This document shows positions 8,683-16,092 of a DNA stretch of 64,000 nt, one piece after another. The position numbers and the translations under genes are program-made. Below the pieces are notes generated by a model that was not told where the DNA came from, did not search any database, and saw only the letters and a program-made list of their open reading frames with translations. Within the stretch, counting starts at the first letter, position 1. Each line of letters begins with the position of its first letter. The DNA lies in the NCBI GenBank assembly GCA_965213905.1, contig OZ243922.1:2542001-2606000 (forward strand), written 5' to 3'. The DNA comes from SIRX01 sp965213905. GTDB lineage: Bacteria > Actinomycetota > Rubrobacteria > Rubrobacterales > Rubrobacteraceae.

Positions 8683-8756
8683 CGGGACGTGGCGCAGTCT
8701 GGTAGCGCACTCGGCTGGGGGCCGAGTGGTCGCCGGTTCAAATCCGGCCGTCCCGA
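8683..8756 (+). tRNA. tRNA-Pro (GGG anticodon)
   Basis: Full cloverleaf of 74 bases. The acceptor stem CGGGACG pairs with CGTCCCG, the anticodon stem CTCGG with CCGAG around a 7-base loop CTGGGGG (anticodon GGG), and the T-arm GCCGG-TTCAAAT-CCGGC is intact. Discriminator A; the CCA end is not encoded. Confidence 0.95.
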
Positions 8757-8799
8757 CTCACGACGTTTTTGGGTGGCTTCCGAGAAAGGCCTGTAAAGG

Positions 8800-8919
8800 T
8801 TGGACACACTAAATCTGCTATTGGGCATCGTAGGTTTTATGGCCCTTATCGCGATCTTCTTTTTCGGCGGCTTCGTACTGCTGGACTTTATCTGGGGCCG
8901 GCGCGACGGAGACCCTTAA
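8800..8919 (+). CDS. Very small membrane protein, 39 aa
   Basis: A short ORF from TTG 8800 to TAA 8919. The product has one long hydrophobic segment (about residues 5-31, containing IVGFMALIAIFFFGGFVLL) and a charged end WGRRDGDP, a classic single-span micropeptide with a positively charged inner end. GAAAGG at 8784-8789 is a plausible ribosome site. It sits between tRNA-Pro and the ParB-fold gene. Function unknown; the strongly hydrophobic coding pattern and clean stop support it being real. Confidence 0.5.
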   Translation: MDTLNLLLGIVGFMALIAIFFFGGFVLLDFIWGRRDGDP

Positions 8920-8985
8920 AAAGCGTCGGGGTGTTGCCCGGTGCGGGCTTAGAAAGCTTAACGGATTGATTGAAGCGGACGACGA

Positions 8986-9744
8986 TTGATTCGCTCCCTA
9001 AAAGACCTTCTCGTGGTCGAGTTGGACCGGCTTATCCTCCACGAATCTTATGACGCGAACCGTTTGGCCCGTCTACGCCGCCGCGTCGAGGCTGAGAAGT
9101 TTCAGCAGAACCCGGTGATCGTCTCTGCTTTCGAAGACGACTACCTGGTACTCGACGGGGTTCATCGCGTCCGGGGGATGGCCGAGATCGGCTGCCGGTT
9201 CATACTCGTCCAGGTGGTCGAACTCCCGGATAAAGCGGAGGGTTGGGCGCACCTACTGAGAGGCGTTACGCCGCAGAAGCTAGAGACGTTGGAGAACATC
9301 GAAACCCCGTCCGGCACCGGCAGCCATCTGGCCGACGTGGAATACGCCGACGGGGGGCACGCCCTCGTCGAATCCGGGGACCGGAGCCTGGCCGGCCAGG
9401 TGGCCGCTTTGTGGGGCCTGCAAAGCCTTTATCCTGAGGAGGAAGTGGTGCGCCGGGTAGAAGGCGGAACGCGGGTCAACCTGGAGGCCGGGGAAGCCCT
9501 GATCCACTACCGGGACTTTACCCCGCAAGAGCTCGTCGAGGTCGTAAGGGCCGGCTCTGTCTTGCCCGCCGGGATAACCCACTTCCGCGTGCGGGAACGG
9601 GTGCTCGGCATCCGGTTCCCCCTGGAGAAGCTGCGGGGTGGAAACCTCGACGGGCGGAACAAAGAGCTAGAGGCCCTCGTTGCCGAGCGGTGGGAGCAAA
9701 ACCGGGTTCGTTACTACGACGAGCCGATAGTACTCTTCGAGTAA
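8986..9744 (+). CDS. ParB/Srx-fold protein, SerK/SbnI-like
   Basis: A 252-residue protein. Residues about 8-90 match the ParB/sulfiredoxin superfamily: a leading ELDRLILHESYDANRLARL segment, then NPVIVSAFEDDYLVLDGVHRV, in which DGVHR stands for the DGHHR motif. Length and the long C-terminal domain fit the SbnI/SerK group, which includes ADP- or ATP-dependent free-serine kinases rather than chromosome-partition ParB. No helix-turn-helix as in true ParB is seen. The first His of the motif is Val here, so activity is uncertain. Start TTG 8986 is chosen for the open frame; GTG 9013 is possible. Confidence 0.6.
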   Translation: MIRSLKDLLVVELDRLILHESYDANRLARLRRRVEAEKFQQNPVIVSAFEDDYLVLDGVHRVRGMAEIGCRFILVQVVELPDKAEGWAHLLRGVTPQKLETLENIETPSGTGSHLADVEYADGGHALVESGDRSLAGQVAALWGLQSLYPEEEVVRRVEGGTRVNLEAGEALIHYRDFTPQELVEVVRAGSVLPAGITHFRVRERVLGIRFPLEKLRGGNLDGRNKELEALVAERWEQNRVRYYDEPIVLFE

Positions 9745-9803
9745 AAGAGGAAAGAAACTACGCTAATAACCCGGACCGGCTCCGTACCGGCGGGGGCGTC
9801 CGA

Positions 9804-9832
9804 TTCAAAACGATTTACCTTTGTGTTACATT
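9804..9832 (+). promoter_or_regulatory. Probable promoter of the purine operon
   Basis: TTCAAA (9804-9809), a 17-bp spacer and TACATT (9827-9832) make a sigma70-like promoter. It would give a 5' leader of about 120 bases before purA. I see no clear purine riboswitch core in that leader. Confidence 0.5.
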
Positions 9833-9960
9833 GCACGCGTGGCAGATTCAGGCGGCCTTATAGAAGTCGGTAAAAAGACTGATCCTGGTTCGGCCTACTC
9901 GATTTATCCGGTTCATTGCGAAGTTTCGGAAGTATTTTCTAGGAAAGTGGAGGTAAGCGT

Positions 9961-11247
9961 TTGACGGCCACGGTAGTACTGGGTCTCGCTTGGGGAGACG
10001 AAGGCAAAGGCAGGGTTTGCGACGCCCTCGCCAAGGACGCCCGGTACGTCGCCCGCTATTCCGGCGGCAACAACGCGGGTCACACCGTCCGGGTTGGCGA
10101 CGAGGAGTTCAAGATGCACCTCATACCTTCAGGCGTGGTGCGCGAGGGTGTGATCTGCACCATCGGAAACGGGGTGGTGGTAGACCCGGAAGTCCTGGCC
10201 GAAGAAGTCCTCGCGCTCGAAGCCCGGGGGCTCGACGTAAAGAGCCGGCTCAAGATAGACGGCCGCTCGCACCTGATCCTCCCGTACCACATCCGGCTCG
10301 ACTCCCACCGGGAGAAAGCCCTCGGCAAAGCGAAGATCGGCACCACGAACCGCGGTATCGGTCCTACTTACGAGGATAAGGTCGCGCGGGTCGGTATCCG
10401 GGTGCAGGACATCTTCGACGAGAAGATACTGCGGACAAAGCTGAAGGGTGCTTTGCGCGAGAAGAACGCCATCTTCGAGAACGTCTACGAAGAAGAGCCC
10501 TTCGACGTGGACGAGGTTGCGGACCGGCTGCTTTCTTTCGACGAACTACTAGGGCCGATGGTAACGGACACCGGGGCCATGCTGCGCGAAGCCCTGGAGA
10601 ACCGGGAGCAAGTGCTGGTGGAGGGGGCCCAGGCCACGTTATTGGACAACGACTTCGGGACCTACCCGTTTGTTACCTCCTCAAACCCGTCGGTCGGCGG
10701 GGTGTGCGTGGGGGCCGGCATACCGCCAAAGAAGTTGGAGAACGTGGTTGGGGTGACGAAGGCGTACACCACGAGGGTCGGCGACGGGCCGATGCCGACG
10801 GAGATGTTCGACTCCGTAGCAGACGACATTCGAGAGACCGGACGCGAGTTCGGTACCACGACGGGCCGGGCGCGGCGGGTCGGGTGGTTGGACCTGCCGG
10901 CGATCCGGTACACGGCGGAGCTGAACGGGATCACGCACCTGGCGATCACGCTGCTCGATGTTCTCTCTTGTGTGGAAGAGATAAAGATCTGCGTCGGCTA
11001 CGAGATAGACGGCGAACGTACGGACGTCTACCCGATGCATCAGACCGACCTCCACCACGCAAAGCCCGTTTACAAGACCCTACCCGGCTGGGGCGTAGAC
11101 ATCACCGGCGCCCGGATGCGGGGGGACTTGCCGGATGCGGCGAGGGACTTCGTGGAGTTCGTGGAGGCCGAGGTCGGCGCTCCCCTCTGTATGGTCAGCG
11201 TCGGCCCCGAGCGGGATCAGGCTATAGTAGAGCGGATCGGGGTCTAG
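9961..11247 (+). CDS. purA: Adenylosuccinate synthetase
   Basis: A 428-residue PurA of normal length. It joins IMP and aspartate using GTP, the first committed step to AMP. Family motifs are clear: WGDEGKGR at the N-terminus (GTP loop), GGNNAGHTV, GIGPTYEDK, and the C-terminal TTGRARRVGW. Start TTG 9961 is fixed by GGAGGT at 9949-9954, six bases upstream. First gene of the purine operon; purD begins 4 bp after its stop, so the pathway end enzyme and the early enzymes are made together. Confidence 0.96.
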   Translation: MTATVVLGLAWGDEGKGRVCDALAKDARYVARYSGGNNAGHTVRVGDEEFKMHLIPSGVVREGVICTIGNGVVVDPEVLAEEVLALEARGLDVKSRLKIDGRSHLILPYHIRLDSHREKALGKAKIGTTNRGIGPTYEDKVARVGIRVQDIFDEKILRTKLKGALREKNAIFENVYEEEPFDVDEVADRLLSFDELLGPMVTDTGAMLREALENREQVLVEGAQATLLDNDFGTYPFVTSSNPSVGGVCVGAGIPPKKLENVVGVTKAYTTRVGDGPMPTEMFDSVADDIRETGREFGTTTGRARRVGWLDLPAIRYTAELNGITHLAITLLDVLSCVEEIKICVGYEIDGERTDVYPMHQTDLHHAKPVYKTLPGWGVDITGARMRGDLPDAARDFVEFVEAEVGAPLCMVSVGPERDQAIVERIGV

Positions 11248-11251
11248 CACC

Positions 11252-12526
11252 GTGCGGGTGATGGTCGTCGGGAGCGGGGGACGGGAGCACGCGTTGGTAG
11301 ACGCCCTTTCCGCGAGCCCCCTGGAACCCGAGCTCTACGCCGCCCCCGGAAACCCCGGCATATCCAAGATAGCCCAAACGGTAGACATACCCGTAAACGA
11401 CCTGATCGGCCTCCGGGATTTCGCCAAACAAAACGAGATAGACCTCACCGTCGTCGGGCCGGAAGAACCCCTGATCGGCGGTATCGCCGAATGTTTCTGG
11501 GAGGAGGGCTTGAAGGTCTTCGGCCCGTCGCGCGCCGCCGCCCGGATAGAAGGCTCTAAAGTCTTCTCGAAACAAGTAATGAAGCATGCCGGGGTCCCGA
11601 CCGCCGGCTTCGAGGTATTCGACCGCCAGGCCGACGCGCTCGCCCACCTGCGTAAAAACAGCGATTACCCGGTGGTCATAAAGACCGACGGCGCCGCCGC
11701 CGGCAAGGGCGTAACCGTCGCCGGTACGGAAGAAGCGGCAGAGAACGCCGTGCGGGAGGCTTTCAGCGGCCGGTTCGGGCCGGCGGGGGAACGGGTTATC
11801 GTAGAAGAGTACTTGGAGGGCCGGGAAGCCTCCATTTTCGTTATGACGGATGGGCAGGAGATATTGCCCTTTCTACCGGCCCAGGACTACAAACGCATCC
11901 ACGACGGCGACGAGGGGCCGAACACCGGCGGGATGGGGGCTTACTCCCCGATCATGTGGATGGAACCCGCCACCTACGCCGCCGTGCTGGAGCAGATCAT
12001 CCGCCCCACGGTGCGGCAACTAGCCCTGATCGGGGCCACCTACACCGGCCTGTTGTATGCCGGCGTAATAATTACCCCCGACGGGCCGAAAGCCCTGGAG
12101 TTCAACTGCCGCTTCGGAGACCCCGAGACCCAGGTGCTGCTACCGAGGATCGAGACCGACCTGCTGGAGTTGATGATCGCCACCAACGAGGAAACCCTCT
12201 TAGACCGGGAAATAGAATGGTCTGCCGACAAAGCCGTCTGCGTGGTCCTCGCCTCCGAAGGATACCCGGAGACGTCTTCTAGCGGGGACGAGATACGGGG
12301 TATGGACGAGATCCCGACCGACGTATTCATCTACCACGCGGCCACCGAAGAGCGAAACGGCAACTTCTACACCGCCGGAGGACGGGTCCTGAACGTCGTC
12401 GGCAAAGGCCCGAGCATCATAGAAGCCCGCGCCCGCGCCTACGCCGCCGCCGAGCAAATACACTTCCCCGGAATGCAATACCGCACCGACATAGCCCTCG
12501 AAGCCATGGAGTTCGAAGAGCTGTGA
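11252..12526 (+). CDS. purD: Phosphoribosylamine-glycine ligase (GARS)
   Basis: A 424-residue ATP-grasp ligase for the second step of purine synthesis. It begins with MRVMVVGSGGREHAL, the PurD signature; KTDGAAAGKGVTVA forms the ATP-binding loop, and GDEGPNTGGMGAYSP and NCRFGDPETQ are the conserved PurD blocks in the grasp domain. Start GTG 11252. The last bases overlap the next gene by GTGA. Monofunctional, with no PurN or PurM fusion. Confidence 0.96.
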   Translation: MRVMVVGSGGREHALVDALSASPLEPELYAAPGNPGISKIAQTVDIPVNDLIGLRDFAKQNEIDLTVVGPEEPLIGGIAECFWEEGLKVFGPSRAAARIEGSKVFSKQVMKHAGVPTAGFEVFDRQADALAHLRKNSDYPVVIKTDGAAAGKGVTVAGTEEAAENAVREAFSGRFGPAGERVIVEEYLEGREASIFVMTDGQEILPFLPAQDYKRIHDGDEGPNTGGMGAYSPIMWMEPATYAAVLEQIIRPTVRQLALIGATYTGLLYAGVIITPDGPKALEFNCRFGDPETQVLLPRIETDLLELMIATNEETLLDREIEWSADKAVCVVLASEGYPETSSSGDEIRGMDEIPTDVFIYHAATEERNGNFYTAGGRVLNVVGKGPSIIEARARAYAAAEQIHFPGMQYRTDIALEAMEFEEL

Positions 12527-12978
12527 GTTTGCGGGCCGGAGAAATTCTGGATTCCCCTATGAAGTTTGTAACGCCGCTCGCTTACGCTGCAACTATCTTG
12601 CTCGTCACATTACCGGTGTTACAGTTGTCTGTCGCTTTTATATACGCGTCCTGGCTGCCAGGAATCTGGTTTCATTTGGCACCGGTTCTGACGTTGAGCG
12701 TAGTGTATGGGCTAACGAACCTGGTGCTCCTCCGGTTGGAAGGTTTACAGCGACCAAGGGGCCTAGATCACGTCCGGCGTTGTGCTCTACTTTATGCGAG
12801 CTTGGTGGTCTTAGGTTTCATGTTGTTAGGCTCTGCTTATCAGGGTAGCGTGGATTTGGGTCCTTCTGCTGCAAATATCGCGCTCTTGTGCCTCCTGAAC
12901 GCCGTCTTTGTGGACGCCATAGTTTTAATGCTAAAGCGTTGTCACCTTAGACGCACAAACAGGGAGAGCTTATCTTGA
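12523..12978 (+). CDS. Unknown four-helix membrane protein inside the purine operon
   Basis: A 151-residue protein I do not recognise. Four hydrophobic segments lie at about residues 17-42, 48-70, 85-108 and 115-136, followed by a short basic tail. It is coupled on both sides: its GTG overlaps the purD stop (GTGA) and its TGA overlaps the purB start (TTGA). Its base composition is clearly more AT-rich than purD and purB, and codons such as TTA and ATA are common, which suggests later arrival into the operon. A role in purine metabolism is not indicated. Confidence 0.7.
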   Translation: MSLRAGEILDSPMKFVTPLAYAATILLVTLPVLQLSVAFIYASWLPGIWFHLAPVLTLSVVYGLTNLVLLRLEGLQRPRGLDHVRRCALLYASLVVLGFMLLGSAYQGSVDLGPSAANIALLCLLNAVFVDAIVLMLKRCHLRRTNRESLS

Positions 12979-14288
12979 TCGAACGCTATACGCTACCGGA
13001 GATCGGCGCCATCTGGACCGAAGAAGCAAAATACAGCGCCTGGCTACAGGTCGAGTTGGCCGTCTGCCGCGCGCGGGCGGAGCTCGGTGAGGTTCCCTCT
13101 GATGAAGTCGAGGAACTGGCGGAGAAGGCGGACTTCACCGTAGAGCGCATCCGGGAGATAGAGGCCGAGACGAACCACGACGTAATAGCTTTCGTCTCGA
13201 CTGTCTCGGAGTATGCCGGGGACGTGTCCCGGCACTTCCACTTCGGCCTTACGAGCTCCGACGTGCTGGATACTGCGGGAGCTTTGCAGTTGCGGGACGC
13301 GTTGGATCTGGTTCTCGAAGAAGCCCGCGAACTCGCCGTTGTGATAACGGACCTTTCTTTGGAGCATCGCGAAACGGTGATGGTAGGCCGGACGCACGGC
13401 GTTCACGCCGAACCGACGACGCTCGGGCACAAGCTGGCGGTGTGGGCGTTCGAGATGGAACGTAACCTGGACCGGCTCGACCACGCCCGCGAGACTGCCG
13501 CCGTCGGCAAAATCTCCGGCGCCGTCGGCACCTACGCGAACGTGGACCCGAAGGTAGAGGCGCTTACGTGTGAGCAATTGGGTATATCTTCTTCGCCGGC
13601 TTCGACCCAGGTCGTGCAGCGCGACCGGCACGCGGAGGTTCTCTCGACGCTGGCGATTGTCGGCTCGACGTTGGAAAAGATAGCGTTGGAGATCCGGGGC
13701 GCCCAGCGGACGGAGATCCGGGAACTCGCCGAGCCGTTCGGCCGGGGTCAGAAGGGCTCCTCCGCGATGCCCCACAAGCGCAACCCAATTTTGACCGAGC
13801 GCCTGTGCGGAATGGCCCGCATCCTCCGGGCCAACGCAATCGTCGGTTTTGAAAATAACGCCCTCTGGCAGGAGCGCGACATAAGCCACTCCTCCGCCGA
13901 GCGGGTCGTCCTCCCCGACTCCACGATCCTCGTTTTCTACATGCTCCGCACCACCGCCCGCGTCCTGCGCGGCCTGGATGTGGACAAAGGCCGGATGCTC
14001 GCGAACATGAACCTCGGCGGCGGCATCGTCTTCTCCGGCCGCGTCCTGCTCGCCCTGGTAGAAGCTGGCCTCTCCCGCGACGACGCCTACGCGATAGTCC
14101 AAGGTGCGGCGATGCAGGCCTGGCAAGGCGGCGGCAACTTCCGGGAATTGCTGGAAGAAGACGGAGAAGTCCGGGAACGTTTGGGCGCAGACTTCGGGGC
14201 CCTCTTCGACCCATCTTACGCCCTCCGCAACCTGGACGTGGTGTTCGACCGGGTGGACGCTTTGAAAGAGAGGCTTGGGAATGGCTGA
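12975..14288 (+). CDS. purB: Adenylosuccinate lyase
   Basis: A 437-residue lyase acting twice in purine synthesis (SAICAR to AICAR, and adenylosuccinate to AMP). The signature KGSSAMPHKRNP is present, along with the catalytic-His segment GRTHGVHAEPTTLG and TSSDVLDTA. Start TTG 12975 overlaps the stop of the membrane-protein gene. The end overlaps purC by 8 bases. It is a tetrameric cytosolic enzyme; the length is normal. Confidence 0.96.
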   Translation: MIERYTLPEIGAIWTEEAKYSAWLQVELAVCRARAELGEVPSDEVEELAEKADFTVERIREIEAETNHDVIAFVSTVSEYAGDVSRHFHFGLTSSDVLDTAGALQLRDALDLVLEEARELAVVITDLSLEHRETVMVGRTHGVHAEPTTLGHKLAVWAFEMERNLDRLDHARETAAVGKISGAVGTYANVDPKVEALTCEQLGISSSPASTQVVQRDRHAEVLSTLAIVGSTLEKIALEIRGAQRTEIRELAEPFGRGQKGSSAMPHKRNPILTERLCGMARILRANAIVGFENNALWQERDISHSSAERVVLPDSTILVFYMLRTTARVLRGLDVDKGRMLANMNLGGGIVFSGRVLLALVEAGLSRDDAYAIVQGAAMQAWQGGGNFRELLEEDGEVRERLGADFGALFDPSYALRNLDVVFDRVDALKERLGNG

Positions 14289-15045
14289 AGAACTCCTCTA
14301 CGAGGGCAAAGCCAAAAAGGTCTTCACGAGCGGCGAAAAGGACGTGCTGCTCCACCGCTACAAAGACGACGCCACGGCCTTCAACGCCCAGAAGCGCGGC
14401 TCGTGGAAAGGCAAGGGCCACACGAACGCCGCCATCAGCGCGGCGCTGTTCAAACACCTGGAAAAGAACGGCATCCCCACGCACTTTCTCGGCCAGATAG
14501 ACGCGGTAACCATGAAAACCAGGAAGCTCGATATGTTGCCGGTAGAAGTCGTCGTGCGGAACGTGGCCGCCGGTTCTCTGGCAAAGCTCATCGGCTACGA
14601 AGAAGGCACGAAGCTGAAGGCCCCGGTAGTAGAATTGTGCTACAAGCGGGATGATCTCGGGGATCCCATGCTCAATTGGTCCCACTTTCGGGAGCTTGGC
14701 GTGCCCGACGAAGACCTGGAGTTCTGCGAGGAGTTGGGGCTCAGGGTGAACGAGGTCTTGTGGCCCTTTCTCGACGGGCGGGGAATACTGCTGGTGGACT
14801 TCAAGATAGAGGTCGGCCGGGACAGTGAGGACGCGCTCGTGCTGGCCGATGAAATCAGCCCGGACACCTGCCGCTTTTGGGACAAGGAATCCGGCGACAA
14901 GCTGGACAAGGACCGCTTCCGCCGCGACCTGGGCGGCGAGCAAGAAGCCTACGCTGAAGTGCTGAGAAGGGTGACACAGGATACGACGCAGGCCCCAGGT
15001 GTCAGGTTTCAGGCATCAGGTAAAGACGAGGAGGACGGTGTTTGA
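14281..15045 (+). CDS. purC: SAICAR synthetase with repeat-derived tail
   Basis: PurC joins CAIR and aspartate. The N-terminus LLYEGKAKKVF, the block GSLAKLIGYEEGT and the C-terminal DEISPDTCRFWD are characteristic. ATG 14281 is taken as start, with GAGAGG upstream; the frame is open two codons earlier. From ATG it is 254 residues, longer than usual (near 237). The extra tail, from about residue 234 on (TTQAPGVRFQASGKDEEDGV), is encoded by a CAGGT-rich repeat that also lies in front of purS, so it looks like an insertion that extended the gene. Confidence 0.93.
   Translation: MAEELLYEGKAKKVFTSGEKDVLLHRYKDDATAFNAQKRGSWKGKGHTNAAISAALFKHLEKNGIPTHFLGQIDAVTMKTRKLDMLPVEVVVRNVAAGSLAKLIGYEEGTKLKAPVVELCYKRDDLGDPMLNWSHFRELGVPDEDLEFCEELGLRVNEVLWPFLDGRGILLVDFKIEVGRDSEDALVLADEISPDTCRFWDKESGDKLDKDRFRRDLGGEQEAYAEVLRRVTQDTTQAPGVRFQASGKDEEDGV
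14996..15021 (+). repeat. CAGGTTTCAGG-type repeat, left copy
   Basis: A short array of CAGGTnTCAGG-like units (CAGGTGTCAGGTTTCAGG and on) at the 3' end of purC. It is read in the opposite orientation at 15144-15209. It encodes the unusual PurC tail. Confidence 0.6.
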
Positions 15046-15197
15046 TGCAGGCAACGATGCCTTGTCCGTTTACAGGACTCACGAGATCCTGCTTCCGGGA
15101 ACTCTCGGGACTGACGGGCGGCCATAAGACGAATCAACGAGAAAACCTGAAGCCCGAGGCCTGTAGCCTGAAACCTCTTGTGAAATCCGAGACCTGA
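15045..15197 (+). CDS. Small ORF bridging purC and purS, 50 aa
   Basis: ATG 15045 overlaps the purC stop as TGATG, and its own TGA (15195-15197) overlaps the purS ATG as TGATG. GAGGAGG at 15028-15034 lies ten bases upstream. The product (begins MQATMPCPFTGLT) has no recognisable domain, and its last third is repeat-derived. It may only serve to carry ribosomes across the repeat and keep purS coupled to purC. Whether a stable protein is made is doubtful. Confidence 0.35.
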   Translation: MQATMPCPFTGLTRSCFRELSGLTGGHKTNQRENLKPEACSLKPLVKSET

Positions 15198-15209
15198 TGC
15201 CCGAAACCT
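15144..15209 (-). repeat. CAGGTTTCAGG-type repeat, inverted copies
   Basis: Inverted, degenerate units of the same family: ACCTGAAGCCCGAGGCCT, AGCCTGAAACCTC and GACCTGATGCCCGAAACCT. The last unit supplies the ATG and first codons of purS. The whole 15.0-15.2 kb stretch looks like a small inserted palindromic repeat between purC and purS. Confidence 0.6.
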
Positions 15210-15433
15210 TGAAAGTCCGCGTGCTCGTCCGCCCGAAAGCCGGAATTTTGGACCCGCAGGGAGAGACGGTAAAGAACGCGCTCCCGGCGTTGGGGTTCGA
15301 CGGCGTGCAAACCGTTCACGTCGGGCGTTTGATCGAGCTGGAACTAGAGTCCACTGACGAGGTGGACGCGATGTGCCGGCGGCTCTTGGCGAACCCCACG
15401 GTCGAGGAGTACGAATGGGAGGTGGTCGGGTGA
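15197..15433 (+). CDS. purS: FGAM synthase, PurS subunit
   Basis: A 78-residue PurS, the small dimeric subunit that bridges PurQ and PurL so that ammonia can pass between them. The core KVRVLVRPKAGILDPQGETV and the closing NPTVEEYEWEV are typical. ATG 15197 comes from the inverted repeat and adds a few residues (PETL) beyond the usual N-terminus; TTG 15209 would give the classic length but has no ribosome site. The stop overlaps purQ (GTGA). Confidence 0.93.
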   Translation: MPETLKVRVLVRPKAGILDPQGETVKNALPALGFDGVQTVHVGRLIELELESTDEVDAMCRRLLANPTVEEYEWEVVG

Positions 15434-16092
15434 GGATCGGGGTGACTATCCTGCCCGGCTCCAACTGCGACCGGGACGCCCTCTATGCCGTAGAACGCCT
15501 GGGCGCCGACCCCGTAGAACTCTGGCACGCCGACCCGGACCTCAAAGGCGTGGACGCCGTGATCTTACCCGGCGGCTTCTCCTACGGCGACTACCTCCGC
15601 CCCGGCGCCATCGGCCGCTTCGCGAAGATCATGGCCCCGGTAGAGGAATTCGCCCGCAACGGCGGTCCCGTTATCGGCATCTGTAACGGCTTCCAGGTGC
15701 TCACCGAAGCCCAGCTCTTGCCCGGTGCATTGTTGCAGAACGTTGGATTGCGGTTTGTGTGCGACCGGGTTCGGGTGCGGGTAGAGACTACGGACACTTC
15801 TTGGACGGCCGGCTGCGGGGTTGGTGAGGAGTTAACGTTGCCGGTCGCCCACAACGAGGGCAACTACTTCGTGGACGGACGGACGTTGGCGGAGCTTGAG
15901 GAAGAGGACCGGGTGGTGCTCCGGTACCTGGAGAACCCGAACGGGTCCATAGGCGACATCGCGGGCGTCTGCAACGCGGGGCGGAACGTCGTGGGGATCA
16001 TGCCGCACCCGGAGCGCGTCTCCGACCCCGCGCTCGGCTCGGACGAAGGGTTAAGGATACTCCGTTCAGTGCTGGTGGGGGCCGGGGTTTGA
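15430..16092 (+). CDS. purQ: FGAM synthase, glutaminase subunit
   Basis: A 220-residue class I glutamine amidotransferase. It starts MRIGVTILPGSNCDRD at GTG 15430, overlapping the purS stop. The catalytic Cys is in VIGICNGFQ and the His-Glu pair in MPHPERVS. It releases ammonia from glutamine for PurL. Length fits the separate-subunit (PurSQL) type found in Gram-positives. It overlaps purL by TTGA. Confidence 0.95.
   Translation: MRIGVTILPGSNCDRDALYAVERLGADPVELWHADPDLKGVDAVILPGGFSYGDYLRPGAIGRFAKIMAPVEEFARNGGPVIGICNGFQVLTEAQLLPGALLQNVGLRFVCDRVRVRVETTDTSWTAGCGVGEELTLPVAHNEGNYFVDGRTLAELEEEDRVVLRYLENPNGSIGDIAGVCNAGRNVVGIMPHPERVSDPALGSDEGLRILRSVLVGAGV

Noticed and set aside
9833..9960. Purine riboswitch before purA
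   Set aside because: The leader lacks the conserved three-way junction sequences; only an ordinary promoter and ribosome site are visible.
13564..14943. Long minus-strand open frame across purB and purC
   Set aside because: Arg/Gly/Pro-rich product antisense to two certain enzymes; a composition artefact.
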